Positions 43,027-55,197 are shown, numbered from the stretch's first letter. The stretch: 64,000 bases of DNA from Gigantopelta aegis (GCF_016097555.1 NC_054701.1:61451648-61515647); one strand, 5' to 3'. A program made the numbers and translations. Notes: generated by a model not told the origin, from the letters alone.

Positions 43027-46000
43027 GAGACAAGAATCAGGCCACATTAATATAGTCTTCTCCCGATAGACAAGAATCAGGCCACATTAATATAGTCTTC
43101 TCCCGATAGACAGGAATCAGGCCACATTAATATAGACTTCTCCCCATAGACAAAAATCAGGCCACATTAATATAGTCTTCTTCCAATAGATAAGAATCAG
43201 GCCACATTAATATAGTCTTCTACCGATAGACAAGAATCAAGCCACATTAAAGGGACATTCCTGAGTTTGTTGCAATTTTAAAGATGTTTTCGACTAACAA
43301 AGACTTTTTAACGATTATAATTACATATTAAATACATTTTTCGGCATAAAATATTAGCGGCTGTATATTAAACGTGTTTCTGATCGTTCTAATATTTGTA
43401 CCAGGTTAAATTTCATTTTATTTCCTAAAATATATTTTTTTCGTTCGTACGAAATTATTGAAGACAAAATCCAGTTTGGGCATCTTACAAATATTAAGTG
43501 CGAGTGCGACATAATTTTAACATGCTCTTATCCCACTAGAGTTTAATCAGGATAATTTTGAAATTTACATCTAAAAATTAAATAGTGGGAATAGACTGCT
43601 CGGCCGAATATTTACATTAATTTGGAGCATTTCCCGATAGGACAGTCAGGCCACATAAATATAGTCTTCTCCCGATAGAGAGGAATCGGACTATTTAATA
43701 TAGTCTTCTCACGATAGACAAGAATATATCTTTGACATAAAATTTTGAACGAAGATCTAAAAGTTTAAAGTCCGATAGATATGGTAATCAGGCCACATTA
43801 ATATAGGGGGGGGAATTTGAGGTAGACAAGAATTTGGAATACGAATTTAGTAGTTAGGTCAAAGACCGAAGACCAAAATAGACAAAAATTTAAGTCCAAA
43901 CAATATTATTAGAGTCTTCTCCCGAAAAGGTTTTAATGTGATTTGAGCAATTTAGACGGGCTGCCAAAGACAAAATCAGCGTTGGACTGTAGTCTTTTCC
44001 CGATAAAAAAAAAAAAGGCCACATTCAAATAGTTTCTCCTGCGGCCAAAAATGTTTTTACAGTGCAACTCAGTCTTCTCCCGATAACAGGAATCATGTCA
44101 CAGGAAATAGTCTAAAGATAGACCAGAATCAGGCCACATTGAATATACAGAGTGATATTCTCCAAGAATATATATATTTAATATGTAAGTTTAATAATAG
44201 GAATATTTTATTAGTCGGAAACATCTTACAATGCAGCAAACTCAGGAATGTCCCTTTAATATAGTCTTTTCCCGATATACAGGAATCAGTCCACATTAAT
44301 ATAGTCTTCTACCGATAGACAAGAATCGAACCACTTTCATATAGTCTTCTCTTGATAGACAAAAATCGAGCCACATTAATATAGTCTTTTCCCCCACAGA
44401 CAGGATTCAGGCCAAATTAATATAGTCTTCTACCGATAGACAAGAATCGAGCCACTTTAATATAGTCTTCTCTTGATAGACAAGAATCGAGCCACATTAA
44501 TATAGTCTTTTCCCCCACAGACAGGATTCAGGCCAAATTAATATAGTCTTATCCCGATAGACAAGAATCAGGCCGCATTAATATAGTCTTCTCCCGATCG
44601 ACAGGAACCGGGCCACATTAATATAGTCTTCTCCCAATAGACAAGAATGGGGCCACATTAATATACATAGTACCGGTAGTCTTCTCCCGATAGACAAGAA
44701 CCAGACCACATTAATATAGTCTTCTCACAATAGACAAGAATGGGGCCACATCAATATAGATAGTACTCTTCTCCCGATAGACAAGAATCAGGCCACATTA
44801 ATATACATAGTAGTCTTCTCCCGATAGACAAGAATCAGGCCACATTAATATAGTCTTCTCCCGATAGTCAACAATCAGAACACATTAATATAGTCTTCTC
44901 CCGATAGACAAGAATCAGGCCACATTAATATAGTCTTCTCCCGATAGACAAGAATCAGGCCACATTAATATAGTCTTCTCCCGATAGACAAGAATCAGGC
45001 CACATTAATATAGTCTTCTCCCGATAGACAAGAATCAGGCCACATTAATATAGTCTTCTCCCGATAGACAAGAATCAGGCCACATTAATATAGTCTTCTC
45101 CCGATAGACAGGAATCAGGCCACATTAATATAGTCTTCTCCCGATAGACAAGAATCGAGCCACATTAATATACAAATTAGTCTTCTCCTGATAGACAGGA
45201 ATCGGGCCACATTAATATAGTCTTCTCCCGATAGACAAGAATCAGGCCACATTAATATAGTCTTCTCCTGATAGACAGAGAATCAGGCCACATTAATATA
45301 GTCTTCTCCCGATAGACAGGAATCAGGCCACATTAATATAGTCTTCTCCCAATAGACAACAATCAGGCCACGTTAATATATATAGTCTTCTCCCGATAGA
45401 CAGGAATCAGGCCACATTAATATAGTCTTCTCCCGATAGACAAGAATCAGGCCACATTAATATAGTCTTCTCCCGATAGACAGGAATCAGGCCACATTAA
45501 TATAGTCTCCTCCGGATAGACAGGAATAAGGTCACATTAATATACATAGTAGTCTTCTCCTGATAGACAAGAATCAGGCCACATTAATATAGCCTTCTCC
45601 CGATAGTCAACAATCAGAACACATTAATATAGTCTTCTCACGATAGACAAGAATCAGGCCACATTAATATAGTCTTCTCCTGATAGACAAGAATCAGGAC
45701 ACATTAATATAGTCTTCTCACGATAGACAAGAATCAGGCCACATTAATATAGTCTTCTCCCAATAGACAAGAATGGGGCCACATTAATATACATAGTACC
45801 GGTAGTCTTCTCCCGATAGACAAGAACCAGACCACATTAATATAGTCTTCTCACAATAGACAAGAATGGGGCCACATCAATATAGATAGTACTCTTCTCC
45901 CGATAGACAAGAATCAGGCCACATTAATATAGTTTTCTCCCGATAAAACAAGAATCAGATGACATTAATATACATAGTAGTCTTCTCCCAATAGAAAAGA

Positions 46001-48830
46001 ATCAGACCACATTAATATACTTAGTAGTCTTCTCCCGATAGACAAGAATCAGGCCACATTAACAGTCTTCTCCCGATAGCCAAGAATCAGGCCACATTAA
46101 TAGTCTTCTCCCGATAGACAAGAATCTGACCACGTTAATATAGTCTTCTCCCGATAGATAATAATCAGGCCACGTTAATATAGTCTTCTCCCGATATACA
46201 GAAATCAGGCCACACTAATATAGTCTTCTCCCGTTAGACAAGAATGGGGCCACATTAATATACAAATTAGTCTTCTCCTGATAGACAGGAGGAATCAGTC
46301 CACATTAATATACATAGTAGTCTTCTCCCAATAGACAAGAATCAGGCCACATTAATATAGTCATCTCCCGATAGACAAGAATCAAACCACATAAATGTAC
46401 ATAGTACTCTTTTCCCAACAGACAAGAATCAGACCACATTAATATACATAGTAGTCTTCTCCCGATAGACAAGAATCAGACCACATTAATATAGTCTTCT
46501 CCCGATAGACAAGAATGGGGCCACATTAATATACAAATTAGTCTTCTCCTGATAGACAGGAATCGGGCCACATTAATATAGTCTTCTCCCGATAGACAAG
46601 AATCAGGCCACATTAATATAGTCTTATCCCGATAGACAAGAATCAGGTCACATTAATATAGTCTTCTCCCGATAGTCGACAATCAGAACACATTAATATA
46701 GTCTTCTCTCGATAGACAAGAATCAGACCACATTAATATAGTCTTCTCCCGATAGTCAACAATCAGAACACATTAATATAGTCTTCTCTCGATAGACAAG
46801 AATCAGGCCACATTAATATAGTCTTCTCCTGATAGACAAGAATCAGGCCACATTAATATAGTCTTCTCCTCATAGACAAGAATCAGGCCACATTAATATA
46901 GTCTTCTCCTCATATACAGAAATCAGGCCAGATTAATATAGTCTTCTCCCGATAGACAGGAATCAGGCCACATTAATTTAGTCTTCTCCCAACAGACAAC
47001 AATCAGGCCACGTTAATATATATAGTCCACTCCCGATAGACAGGAAACAGGCCACATTAATATTGTCTTGTCCCGATAGACAAGAATCAGCCCACATAAA
47101 CATAGTCTTCTCCAGATAGACAGGAATCAGGCCACATTAATATAGTCTCCTCCGGATAGACAGGAATAAGGTCACATTAATATACATAGTAGTCTTCTCC
47201 TGATAGACAAGAATCAGGCCACATTAATATAGCCTTCTCCCGATAGTCAACAATCAGAACACATTAATATAGTCTTCTCACGATAGACAAGAATCAGGCC
47301 ACATTAATATAGTCTTCTCCTGATAGACAAGAATCAGGACACATTAATATAGTCTTCTTCTGATAGACAAGAATCAGGCCACATTAATATAGTCTTATCC
47401 AGATAGACAAGAATCAGATCACATTAATATAGTCTTCTCTCGATAGACAAGAATCAGGCCACATTAATATAGTCTTCTCCCGATATACAGGAATCACGCC
47501 ACGTTAATATAGTCTTCTCCCGATAGACACGAACCAGGCCACATTAATATTGTCTTCTCCCGATAGACAAGAATCAGGCCACATTAACATAGTCTTCTTC
47601 CGATAGACAGGAATCAGGCTGCATTAATATAGTCTTCTCCCGATAGACAAGAATCAAGCCACATTAATATGCATAGTAGTCTTCTCCTGATAGACAAGAA
47701 TCAGCCCACATTAATATAGCCTTCTCCCAATAGACACGAATCAGGCCACGTTAATATAATCTTCTCCCGATATACAGAAATCAGGCCACGTTAATAGTCT
47801 TCTCCCGATAGACAAGAATCAGGCCACATTTACATAGTCGTCTCCCGATAGACAGGAATCAGGCCACATTAATATAGTCTTCTCCCGATAGACAAGAATC
47901 AGGCCACATTAATATACATAGTAGTCTTCTCTCGATAGAGAAGAATCAGGCCACATTAATATAGTCTTCTCCCGATAGGCAAGACGTTAATATAGTCTTC
48001 TCCTGATAGATAAGAATCAGGCCACCTTAATATATATAGTCTTCTCCCGATAGACAAGAATCAGGCCACGTTAATATAGTCTTCTCCCGATATACAGGAA
48101 TCAGGCCACTTTAATATAGTCTTCTCCCAATAGACAAGAATGGGGCCACATTAATATAGTCTTCTCCCGATATACAGGAATCAGGCCACATTAATATAGT
48201 CTTCTCCCGATAGACAGTAATCAGGCCACATTAATATAGTCTTCTCTCGATAGACAAGAATCAGGCCACATTAATATATATAGTAGTCTTCCCTCGATAG
48301 ACAAGAAACAGGCCACATTAATATAGTCTTCTCTCAATAGACAAGGATCTAGCCACGTTAATATAGTCTTCTTCTGTCAGGTCAAGTTAATATTGTCTTC
48401 TCCCTATATACAGGAATCAGGCCACATTAATATAGTCTTCTCCTAATAGACAGGAATCAGGCCACGTTAATGTAGTCTTCTCCCGATATACAGGAATCAG
48501 GCCACATTAATATAGTCTTCTCCCGATAGACAGGAATCAGGCCACATTAATATACGTAGTAGTCTTCTCGCGATAGACAAGAATCAGGCCACATTAATAT
48601 AGTATTTTCCCGATAGACAGGAATCAGCCCACATTAATATAGTCTTCTCCTGATAGACAAGAATCAGGCCACATTAATATAATCTGTTCCCGATAGACAG
48701 GAATCAGGCCACAGTAATATAGTCTTCTCCCGATAGACAAGAATGGGGATACATTAATATAGTCTTTTCCCAATAGACAGGAATCAGGCCACATTTATAA
48801 TCTTTGTAGTCTTCTCCCGATTGATTTTTG
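43027..48830. repeat. 40-bp satellite array 2, roughly 115-120 units
   Basis: The unit is ATAGTCTTCTCCCGATAGAC followed by AAGAATCAGGCCACATTAAT. Longer variants carry an extra ATACATAGTAG. Blocks of several units recur together (for example around 45500-45720 and 47130-47350), so segments of the array were duplicated. A MITE-like insertion interrupts it (43250-44260). It is unrelated in sequence to array 1 despite the same period. It lies in intron 4 of gene B, starting 43 bp from exon 5. Confidence 0.96.
43250..44260. mobile_element. MITE scrambled with satellite 2 fragments
   Basis: The termini are inverted: TTAAAGGGACATTCCTGAGT at the left and ACTCAGGAATGTCCCTTTAA at the right. The first 350 bp and last 120 bp are normal element sequence. 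Between about 43630 and 44150, short pieces of satellite 2 (GTCTTCTCCCGATA, CAGGCCACATTAATATAG) alternate with element-like AT-rich pieces every 20-60 bp, with homopolymer runs of G and A. Confidence 0.75.
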
Positions 48831-48865
48831 CCGGAATTAAACAAAAATCTACTAATTTTACTGCC

Positions 48866-49121
48866 GGGGGCGATGCGCGGTCGGTTTGGGATCGATCGAC
48901 GTCAGTGGGCCCATTGGGCTATTTCTTGCTCCAGCCAGTGCACCACGACTGGTACATCAAAGGCCGTGGTATGTACTATCCTGTCTGTGGGATGATGCAT
49001 ATAAAAAATCCCTTTGCTGCTAATTGAAAAGAGTGGTCCTTATCCATATGTCTGACGCCATATAATCGTAAATAAAATGTGTTGAGTGCGTCGTTAAATA
49101 AAACATTTCTTTCTTTCTTTC
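48866..49121 (+). mobile_element. SINE family A, plus orientation
   Basis: GATGCGCGGTCGGTTTGGGA, then the core and tail GTGCGTCGTTAAATAAAACA with (TTTC)n. It abuts the end of satellite array 2. Confidence 0.85.
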
Positions 49122-49396
49122 ATATTACTGCGAAACAGCTATAGAAGTTGCAGACGAATCGCGACGCGTCTTAACATGGAGTATAACTAACAATGTGGGT
49201 AAAATTATGGAAATACACGGTGAAAAGATTTTAGGCAAGCTGATTATGGTCGAATATCTATTTTTGTTGCCCGAATTTTGAGGATTTGCTCCAGCCCTGT
49301 GTGTGAGTGTGTGTGTGTTTGTGTGTGTGTGGCGGGGGATGAGAGATAACTGCCCTCTTGTCTCGTACGCTGATAGGGAGGACACATGTCTCACCC

Positions 49397-49442
49397 CCAC
49401 CCCCCACCCCACCCCCACCCCCACCCCCCACCCCCACCCCCC
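49397..49442. repeat. C-rich (CCCCCA)n tract
   Basis: CCCCCA/CCCCA repeats of about 46 bp, 31 bp beyond the donor of exon 4 of gene B. The minus strand is a G-rich run with potential for a G-quadruplex. Confidence 0.9.
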
Positions 49443-49473
49443 ACTCGCTTAGGACGGCCCTGCGATACGTTAC

Positions 49474-49761
49474 CTGTTGCTTGATTTGTCTCCGAATCAG
49501 CATGTTCAGTGGGATGTATAAAATCATGAAACCTGGAGTCATCAATCCTATGGTAACCGTGACGAGAGCATTCCAGTCTGTGTCGTACTCATGATTCATA
49601 AACATTAGGCAACCCCCTAACACGCTGCAGGAATAGTAACCGAAAAAGACGAGCAAACTGAAGCAATAGAGAGTAGCGGTGCGTTTCACCAGCCCAAAGA
49701 TCCTCATATAAAACAAAGAGTTTAACTCCGTCACTGTAAGATCGTGCAACTCTCTCGAAAT
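49474..49761 (-). CDS. TIR-TM gene B, coding exon 4: membrane-spanning exon (288 nt)
   Basis: 96 residues in phase 0, between a TTTACAG acceptor and a GTAACG donor. It starts ISRELHDLTVTELNSLFYMR. Two hydrophobic helices are predicted at protein residues about 266-291 (LYCFSLLVFFGYYSCSVLGG) and 301-324 (ALVTVTIGLMTPGFMILYIP), with a short acidic loop (NHEYDTDW) between. A basic RRQIKQQ end suggests that both termini are cytosolic. It aligns with gene A 6802-7080 but is much more diverged than the TIR exon. Confidence 0.86.
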
Positions 49762-50164
49762 CTGTAAATGAATGAGTGAATGAGTGAATGAATGAATCAA
49801 TGAAGCAATCAATCAATCAATCAATTAATTAATTGATTAATGTTTTAATTAATTAATTAATTAATCAACCAGTCAATCAACCGGTCACATCTATAATAAA
49901 TGAATCAATCAAGGGGAAAAAATAGAACAAAAGGAATATTTGTTTCACGATATATCAGTACAGGCAACACACCACCATTATATTCTATTGTTTAGACTAT
50001 GCGTACGTCCGAAGTGTTTTTTGGTCATCCTAGTGTTTTAATACCCCAAAATGCATTTTTCATATTTTTAAAAACGCACGTATATCTGAGAAGTAACGGT
50101 TATGGACACAGCCTATAGTCTACCTTTTTTACGTAGATCCTCGTTTTGAACAATGTTTCATTCT

Positions 50165-50645
50165 TTTTCATTTCAACTTATTTTCGTGTTTATATTCAAT
50201 TAAGGTTCAAGCACGCCGTCCTGGGCACACACCTCAGCTATCTGGGCTGTCTGTCCAGAACACACAGTGGGTTAGTTGTTAGTGGATAGTGGTTGGTGAT
50301 CAGAGAAGAGGGTGTAGTGGTCTTACACCTACCCAATTGAGTCGTTAAAATTCGCTCTGGGTTGGAGCCGGTGTATATGGAATGCAAGTCCGTATGGAAC
50401 AGTGGTCTGCCCGGACTTAATCTCCTAGGAATGCATGTCCTAGGTCTAATATACCTAGGAATACAAGTCCTAGGATAGAAACTTAAAAATAAACCAGGAA
50501 TATACGTTCGGGTAGGACTATGGTTCCTAAGCTATGGAGGTCCGATAGGACTACTGTTCCTACGGACCTGCGTTCCTTTTACACCGGTATCGGGCTACTA
50601 GCCTTGTGTCCGATGACTTAACCACGACACCACCGAGGCCACCAC
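50165..50645 (-). mobile_element. SINE family C split by a small MITE
   Basis: The family C body runs 50165-50373 (AATTAAGGTTCAAGCACGCC to GGTTGGAGCCGG) and resumes after 50575 (CCGGTATCGGGCTA to ACCACCGAGGCC). Confidence 0.82.
50374..50575. mobile_element. Small MITE with TGTATATGGAATGCAAGTCC ends and CCGG duplication
   Basis: The left TGTATATGGAATGCAAGTCCGTA region and right TACGGACCTGCGTTCCTTTTACA region are inverted. CCGG is found on both sides, and full SINEs have CCGG once there. The interior has repeated CCTAGGAAT-type words. Confidence 0.7.
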
Positions 50646-50799
50646 CGAGCTGGGACCCCACTCTTGTTTCACTCTATTGTAGCTTTATCCAAATCTATTA
50701 CAGGTTTCTAGATTAATCAAACTTACTGTCCATTTCCGCGGGTTGCAACTATATAGGGTCTGAGACTTAATTATTTAAATGTTATGTTGGTGATAATGA

Positions 50800-51010
50800 T
50801 ATAAATAATAATAATAATAATAAAGTATTTATTTAGTGAGGGTAACACAGTTAGCAAAAGCTAATCTTCACTGAGGCCCTCAGGTACAAATACTACAGAA
50901 TTACAATACATACATTTATGAACAAATAGAAAACACACTTATGGCAATAAACATATTTAGCAGTATGAACGCAAATGTACGGGAAATATTATATAGGTAA
51001 TTTTCCAGAT
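50800..51010 (-). mobile_element. Probable LINE 3' UTR fragment with (TTA)n tail
   Basis: On the minus strand AACTGTGTTACCCTCACTAA is followed by AATAAATACTT and (TTA)n, the layout of a LINE 3' end. No coding part is visible. Confidence 0.4.
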
Positions 51011-51552
51011 ACTGAACCAGTCTGTTAAACAAAGAACAATCATTTATTTACTTTATCCTTGCCAGAGACTTGAGATTGTCACACAAATTTAAACATAGCA
51101 TAATGTTTGTCAGGTTTGAATAGAGTTAAAGAAAGAAATAGTAGTAGTGCATGCATAGTTATTAACGCACAGGCACAGGGGATAAAAATAATTTTTTGGC
51201 CTCACAAATTGTCTCTCATGCCGTTGCTGAGACTCGAACCTTAGGCACCGAATCGCCCACAGTTCCCAGACCACCACGATAATGTTCAGTTAACCAAAGA
51301 TATACGTGTGGCTTACAAACCACTTTGACTTTTCTGACTGGGTTTTTTTTTTTTGGGTTTTTTTTTCCCCATTATGTTCAGAAATGGTGGCCTCTCATTT
51401 CTGGGGGTTTTTTTTACCCTATAGTTTGGTGCAGTATTTGAAGGACATTGTCAACTGCGTAATTTCTGATTTTGCCTGGTTCTAAATCACAAAATAATCA
51501 TATAAAACACTAATCCAGTTATTGGTAACTGTATATTTACTTTCCTGCACAA

Positions 51553-51841
51553 GGGCGGGATGTAGCCCAGTGGTAAAGCGCTCGCTTGATGCGCTGTCGT
51601 TCTACGATCGATCCCCATCGGTTGGCCCATTGGGCTATTTCTCGTTCCAGCCAGGGCACCACGACTGGTATATCAAAGACTGTGGTATGTGCTATTCAGT
51701 CTCTGGGATGATGCATATAAAAGATCCCTTGCTAGTAGCGGGTTGCCTCTCTAAGACTGTCAAAATTACCATATATTTGACATCCAATAGCCGATGGTTA
51801 ATAAATCATTGTGATCTAGTGGTATCGTTAAACAAACGCAC
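51553..51841 (+). mobile_element. SINE family A ending at the exon 3 donor of gene B
   Basis: Head GGGCGGGATGTAGCCCAGTG with A box, B-box GATCGATCCCC, core, and tail GTATCGTTAAACAAACGCAC. The tail ends about 3-5 bp from the GT of the exon 3 donor. Confidence 0.87.
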
Positions 51842-51845
51842 AAAC

Positions 51846-51973
51846 CTTTGATCCCATTTTCCTTAACAGCTGGTCTTGATACGTTGATAGACTTTTAAAG
51901 TACCAGGCTGTCCCTCGCACTGAAGAAGTGTTTTCTTTTTCAGCTGATACTGAGATTTTCATTCCATTTTTAT
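51846..51973 (-). CDS. TIR-TM gene B, coding exon 3 (128 nt)
   Basis: TTTAATTTCAG acceptor, NGMKISVSAEKENTSSVRGT, AWYFKSLSTYQDQLLRKMGS plus K, then a GTTTGT donor. Same length and phases as gene A 8690-8817. The donor lies at the edge of the SINE tail. Confidence 0.83.
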
Positions 51974-52196
51974 CTGAAATTAAACACCACCACGGAAGAA
52001 ATATCATTAAAAAAAATAAAGTATCAATTTTCGAAGATGTGTAAGGCATGGAACACAAAACATTGCAAACTGTCACAAAACACGGACGGGTGAAGACGTT
52101 TACTAGGAAGGGGTGCAACGTTTTAAAAACAGCACTTTCAGTGTCCAGTGGTACGTGCAACGTATAAAAGGGACACCTACAGTTTTAAAAAAGTTA

Positions 52197-52396
52197 GGTT
52201 GTTTTGTTTAACGACACCACTAGAGAACATTGATTTATTAATCATCGGCTGTTGGATGTCAACCATTTTCTAAATCGACATACAGTTTCAGAGAGGAAAC
52301 CCTCTACATTTTCCCATTAGTAGCAAGGGATCTTTTATAGACACCATCCCACAGACAGAATAGCACATACCACGGCATTGTTGATATACCAGTCGT
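52197..52396 (-). mobile_element. SINE family A, head-truncated
   Basis: TTTGTTTAACGACACCACTA to ATATACCAGTCGTGGG; the tRNA-like head is absent. Confidence 0.78.
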
Positions 52397-52874
52397 GGGA
52401 CACCTACAGTATTCAAAAGTAAACTAAGATGCATTGCCTATATATATATGGCATTTTCCCCAGAAACATTAAAATGACCACGATGATACATGTACCCTAC
52501 TAAAATATCCATGTTATAAACATTGAATTTTTCGGCGTGCTTCGCGGTGGTTTGTTGTTGTTGTTGTTGTTTTGTTGGGTTTTTTAGAACCCCAGCACCC
52601 CCAACCCCTAGATCCGCGCCTGCAAAACCAGTTTCTTGTGTTGTCGATGACTTTTGATAGATCACTTATTTTTAAAATGGTGTATGAAACAAAACGTGAT
52701 GTCAGAAATGTTATATCATTGAAACTATCACTCAACATCGACTGTTGGCCTACGTAGTGATGTTGCAATGGTCGATAATAATCGAAAATTGATCGGTTTG
52801 ACTACCGATTTGATTATCGATTATAAAAATAGGTTCTTCGTGAAAATGTTAATTGTAATTGTTCCTCCTGTTTA

Positions 52875-53106
52875 GTTTTTTTTGTTTAACGACACCACTG
52901 GAGCACATTGATTAATTAATCATCGGCTATTGGATGCCAAACATTTGGTAATTCTGTCACGTAGTCATCAGAGGAAACCCGCACTTTCCCACAGACATGA
53001 AAGCACATACCACGGCCTTTGTCTAGTTGTGGCGCACTGGTTGGAACTGGAAAACCCAATCAGTTGAATGGATGGAGGTGGTTCGATCCTGCGACGCAAG
53101 CACCTC
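52875..53106 (-). mobile_element. SINE family B, minus orientation, internally deleted
   Basis: Tail TTTGTTTAACGACACCACTG, core lacking the AAGATCCCTTGCT block, and head ending at GGTTCGATCCTGCGACGCAA. Confidence 0.8.
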
Positions 53107-53275
53107 CTGTTTAGGTGACAGAACTGATGTAAATACGCTGGGTTTTGGGTTTGTATTCATGTGTAAATACAGAAAACAAATAGTAACTTGTTATTGAAAG
53201 TAAAATTAGCGATTTGTAGGGTGAACACGACAATAGGTGCGTAGTCCTTATAATTCAAATCTTTCGTATATTCAT

Positions 53276-53790
53276 ATAATTCCAACCAATTGCATAATCG
53301 AAAGTTGATCGATTGGTGCAACCGATTATAGTCGATGATCGATGATGATGATCTTTTGTTTAACAACACCACTAGAGCACATTGATTAGTAATCATCGGC
53401 TATGGATGTCAAACATTTGGTAATTTTTACATATAGCCTGAGGGAGGATACCCGCTACCTTTTTCCATTAGTAGCAAAGGATCTTTTATTTGCACCATCC
53501 CACAGACAGGATTGCACATACAACCGCCTTTGATATACCAGTCGTGGTGCACTGGCTGGAACGTGAAATAGATCAATTGGTCCACCGACGGGGATCGATC
53601 CCAAACAGACTGCGCGTCAAGCGAGCGCTGTACCACTGAGCGACGCCCCCCCCCCCCCCCCCCCGACACGACAATATAATTAAAATATCTGTATGTTCAT
53701 ATAATTCCAACCAATTGCATAATCGAAAGTTGATCGTTGGTGCAAACCGATTATAACCGATGATCGATGATAATATTCCAACCGATTCTC
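53276..53790. repeat. Duplicated GATCGATgATCGAT-rich segments flanking a SINE
   Basis: ATAATTCCAACCAATTGCAT with AATCGAAAGTTGATCG occurs at 53275-53345 and again at 53698-53775, on either side of a minus-strand family A SINE (53352-53646). A related block lies near 52770-52830. This suggests duplication of the target segment or two copies of one element. Confidence 0.6.
53352..53646 (-). mobile_element. SINE family A, minus orientation, full length
   Basis: TTTGTTTAACAACACCACTA to CACTGAGCGACGCCCCC; the head ends in a poly(C) tract of about 20. Confidence 0.83.
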
Positions 53791-53809
53791 AACACTAGGT
53801 CTACGCACA

Positions 53810-54008
53810 CGATGCAGAGGCCGATCTAGGGGGAGCCCAATGGGCCCGCCCCCCTAACTTTTGCGATAGTTATAATTTTATTATATATTAATTTTCATAT
53901 TTTTACGATCCCGCAACAAACCTCCCCCCAAATTTCCCCGTGGCATTCCACCTCATGTCACTGCCCCCCCCCCCCCACCCCCAAATGGATTTTCTGGATC
54001 CGCCACTG
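53810..54008. mobile_element. hAT-like MITE family R, complete
   Basis: CAGAGGCCGATCTAGGGGGA at the left and TTCTGGATCCGCCACTG at the right are imperfect inverted ends. CGATG is repeated at both flanks. The interior (TTATAATTTTATTATATATT, CACCTCATGTCACTGCC) matches 26158-26330. Separate ends occur near 52600-52625 and 7675-7695. Confidence 0.6.
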
Positions 54009-54309
54009 CGATGGTCCACTGGTCCATTATTTTCTTTTTAACTTAATTCCTCCTTTGAGAGCTATTCCTCATTTTGTAGAATCAGGGACGAATCCAGGAT
54101 TTTGTAAAGAGGGATCACAATTTTTTTCTAAAAACGGTAAGTTTGAGTTTGTCGAAGGCAAATGAACCGGGATCCCAATACAAAGGGAGGGAGATCTGTA
54201 AAGGGGTTAGGGGGGAGTGGATTCTCCACAGAAATGTTTGAAATAAAGATGTTGATAACAGCATTTTCAAGACAATTTAGTGTTGTATATTGCGGATGAC
54301 AAATTAAAG

Positions 54310-54313
54310 AAAA

Positions 54314-54345
<32 letters not shown>

Positions 54346-54350
54346 AAAAG
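54310..54350. repeat. (GAAA)n microsatellite
   Basis: GAAA tetranucleotide run. Confidence 0.93.
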
Positions 54351-54707
54351 AAACGTTATTAAATGGGGACTTCAAACGAGCGGGGTGTGGTTGGGGGTAA
54401 CGAGACCTCTGTCACCCCCTCTGAATCCGCCAATGAGAATATCCAACTAATTATTCTCAATGTGCTGAGGTGTCGTTAAGAGACATTCCTTTCCTTTCCT
54501 CTCTTAGAAAGTTGACAGCGATCGTGCTGACACGTTCTCTGTTGACGAAGAGTATAAAATGGAAGTAAAAAGGTGAATTGCATCCTGGATAAAGGACTAC
54601 AATCTGTGGTAGCAGACCCGTTTAGATACATACAATTGCAAACAAGTCTCCCATGGGTTGTCCTGCCACGATCTGAACAGATCAGGCCCTTTTAAGGGCC
54701 AAATCGG

Positions 54708-55106
54708 CCCCTGTGGCGCAGTCGTTAAGACATCAGACTACAGACTGGTAGGTACAGGGTTCGCAGCCCGGTACCGGCTCCCACCCAGAGCGTGTTCTTA
54801 AGGGCACAATGGGTAGGTGTAAGGCCACTACAGACAGCCTAGATAGCTGAGGTGTGCCCTCAGGTGTGGGATCTTTTATATGCACCACCCCATAGACAGA
54901 ATAGCACATACTACGGCCTTTGATATACCAGTCGTGGTGCACTGGCTGGAACGAGAAATAGCCCAATGGGCCCACCGACGAGGATCGATCCCAAAGCGAC
55001 CGTGCATCGAGCGAGCGCTTTACAACTGGGCTACGTCCCGCCCCTATGATGGTAAAACGTCTGTTTGTTCATGTATCTAACCAAGGATCAAGCACGCTGT
55101 CCTGTG
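54708..55106. mobile_element. Family C SINE (plus) interrupted by a family A SINE (minus)
   Basis: The family C head (GGCCCCTGTGGCGCAGTCGT, B-box GGGTTCGCAGCCC) runs to about 54866. A family A copy then runs on the minus strand to GGGCTACGTCCCGCCCC (55044). The family C end (AAGGATCAAGCACGCTGTCC) resumes at about 55080. Confidence 0.82.
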
Positions 55107-55197
55107 TAACAATTTTTTTATGATATTGGGATGACGGAGTTGTTGGTGGTTTTGTTGTTGGCCTGTGTAATCTTCCTATCAAATAAGAAAGTCTTAC

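Noticed and set aside
40818..48830. CRISPR-like regular repeats (40-bp period arrays)
   Set aside because: The units are head-to-tail with no unique spacers, the organism is an animal, and there are no cas genes. They are minisatellites.
49258..49473. Continuation of gene B exon 4 into a Gly-rich run
   Set aside because: This is the C-rich tract read on the minus strand past the GTAACG donor. Gene A has its donor at the same place.
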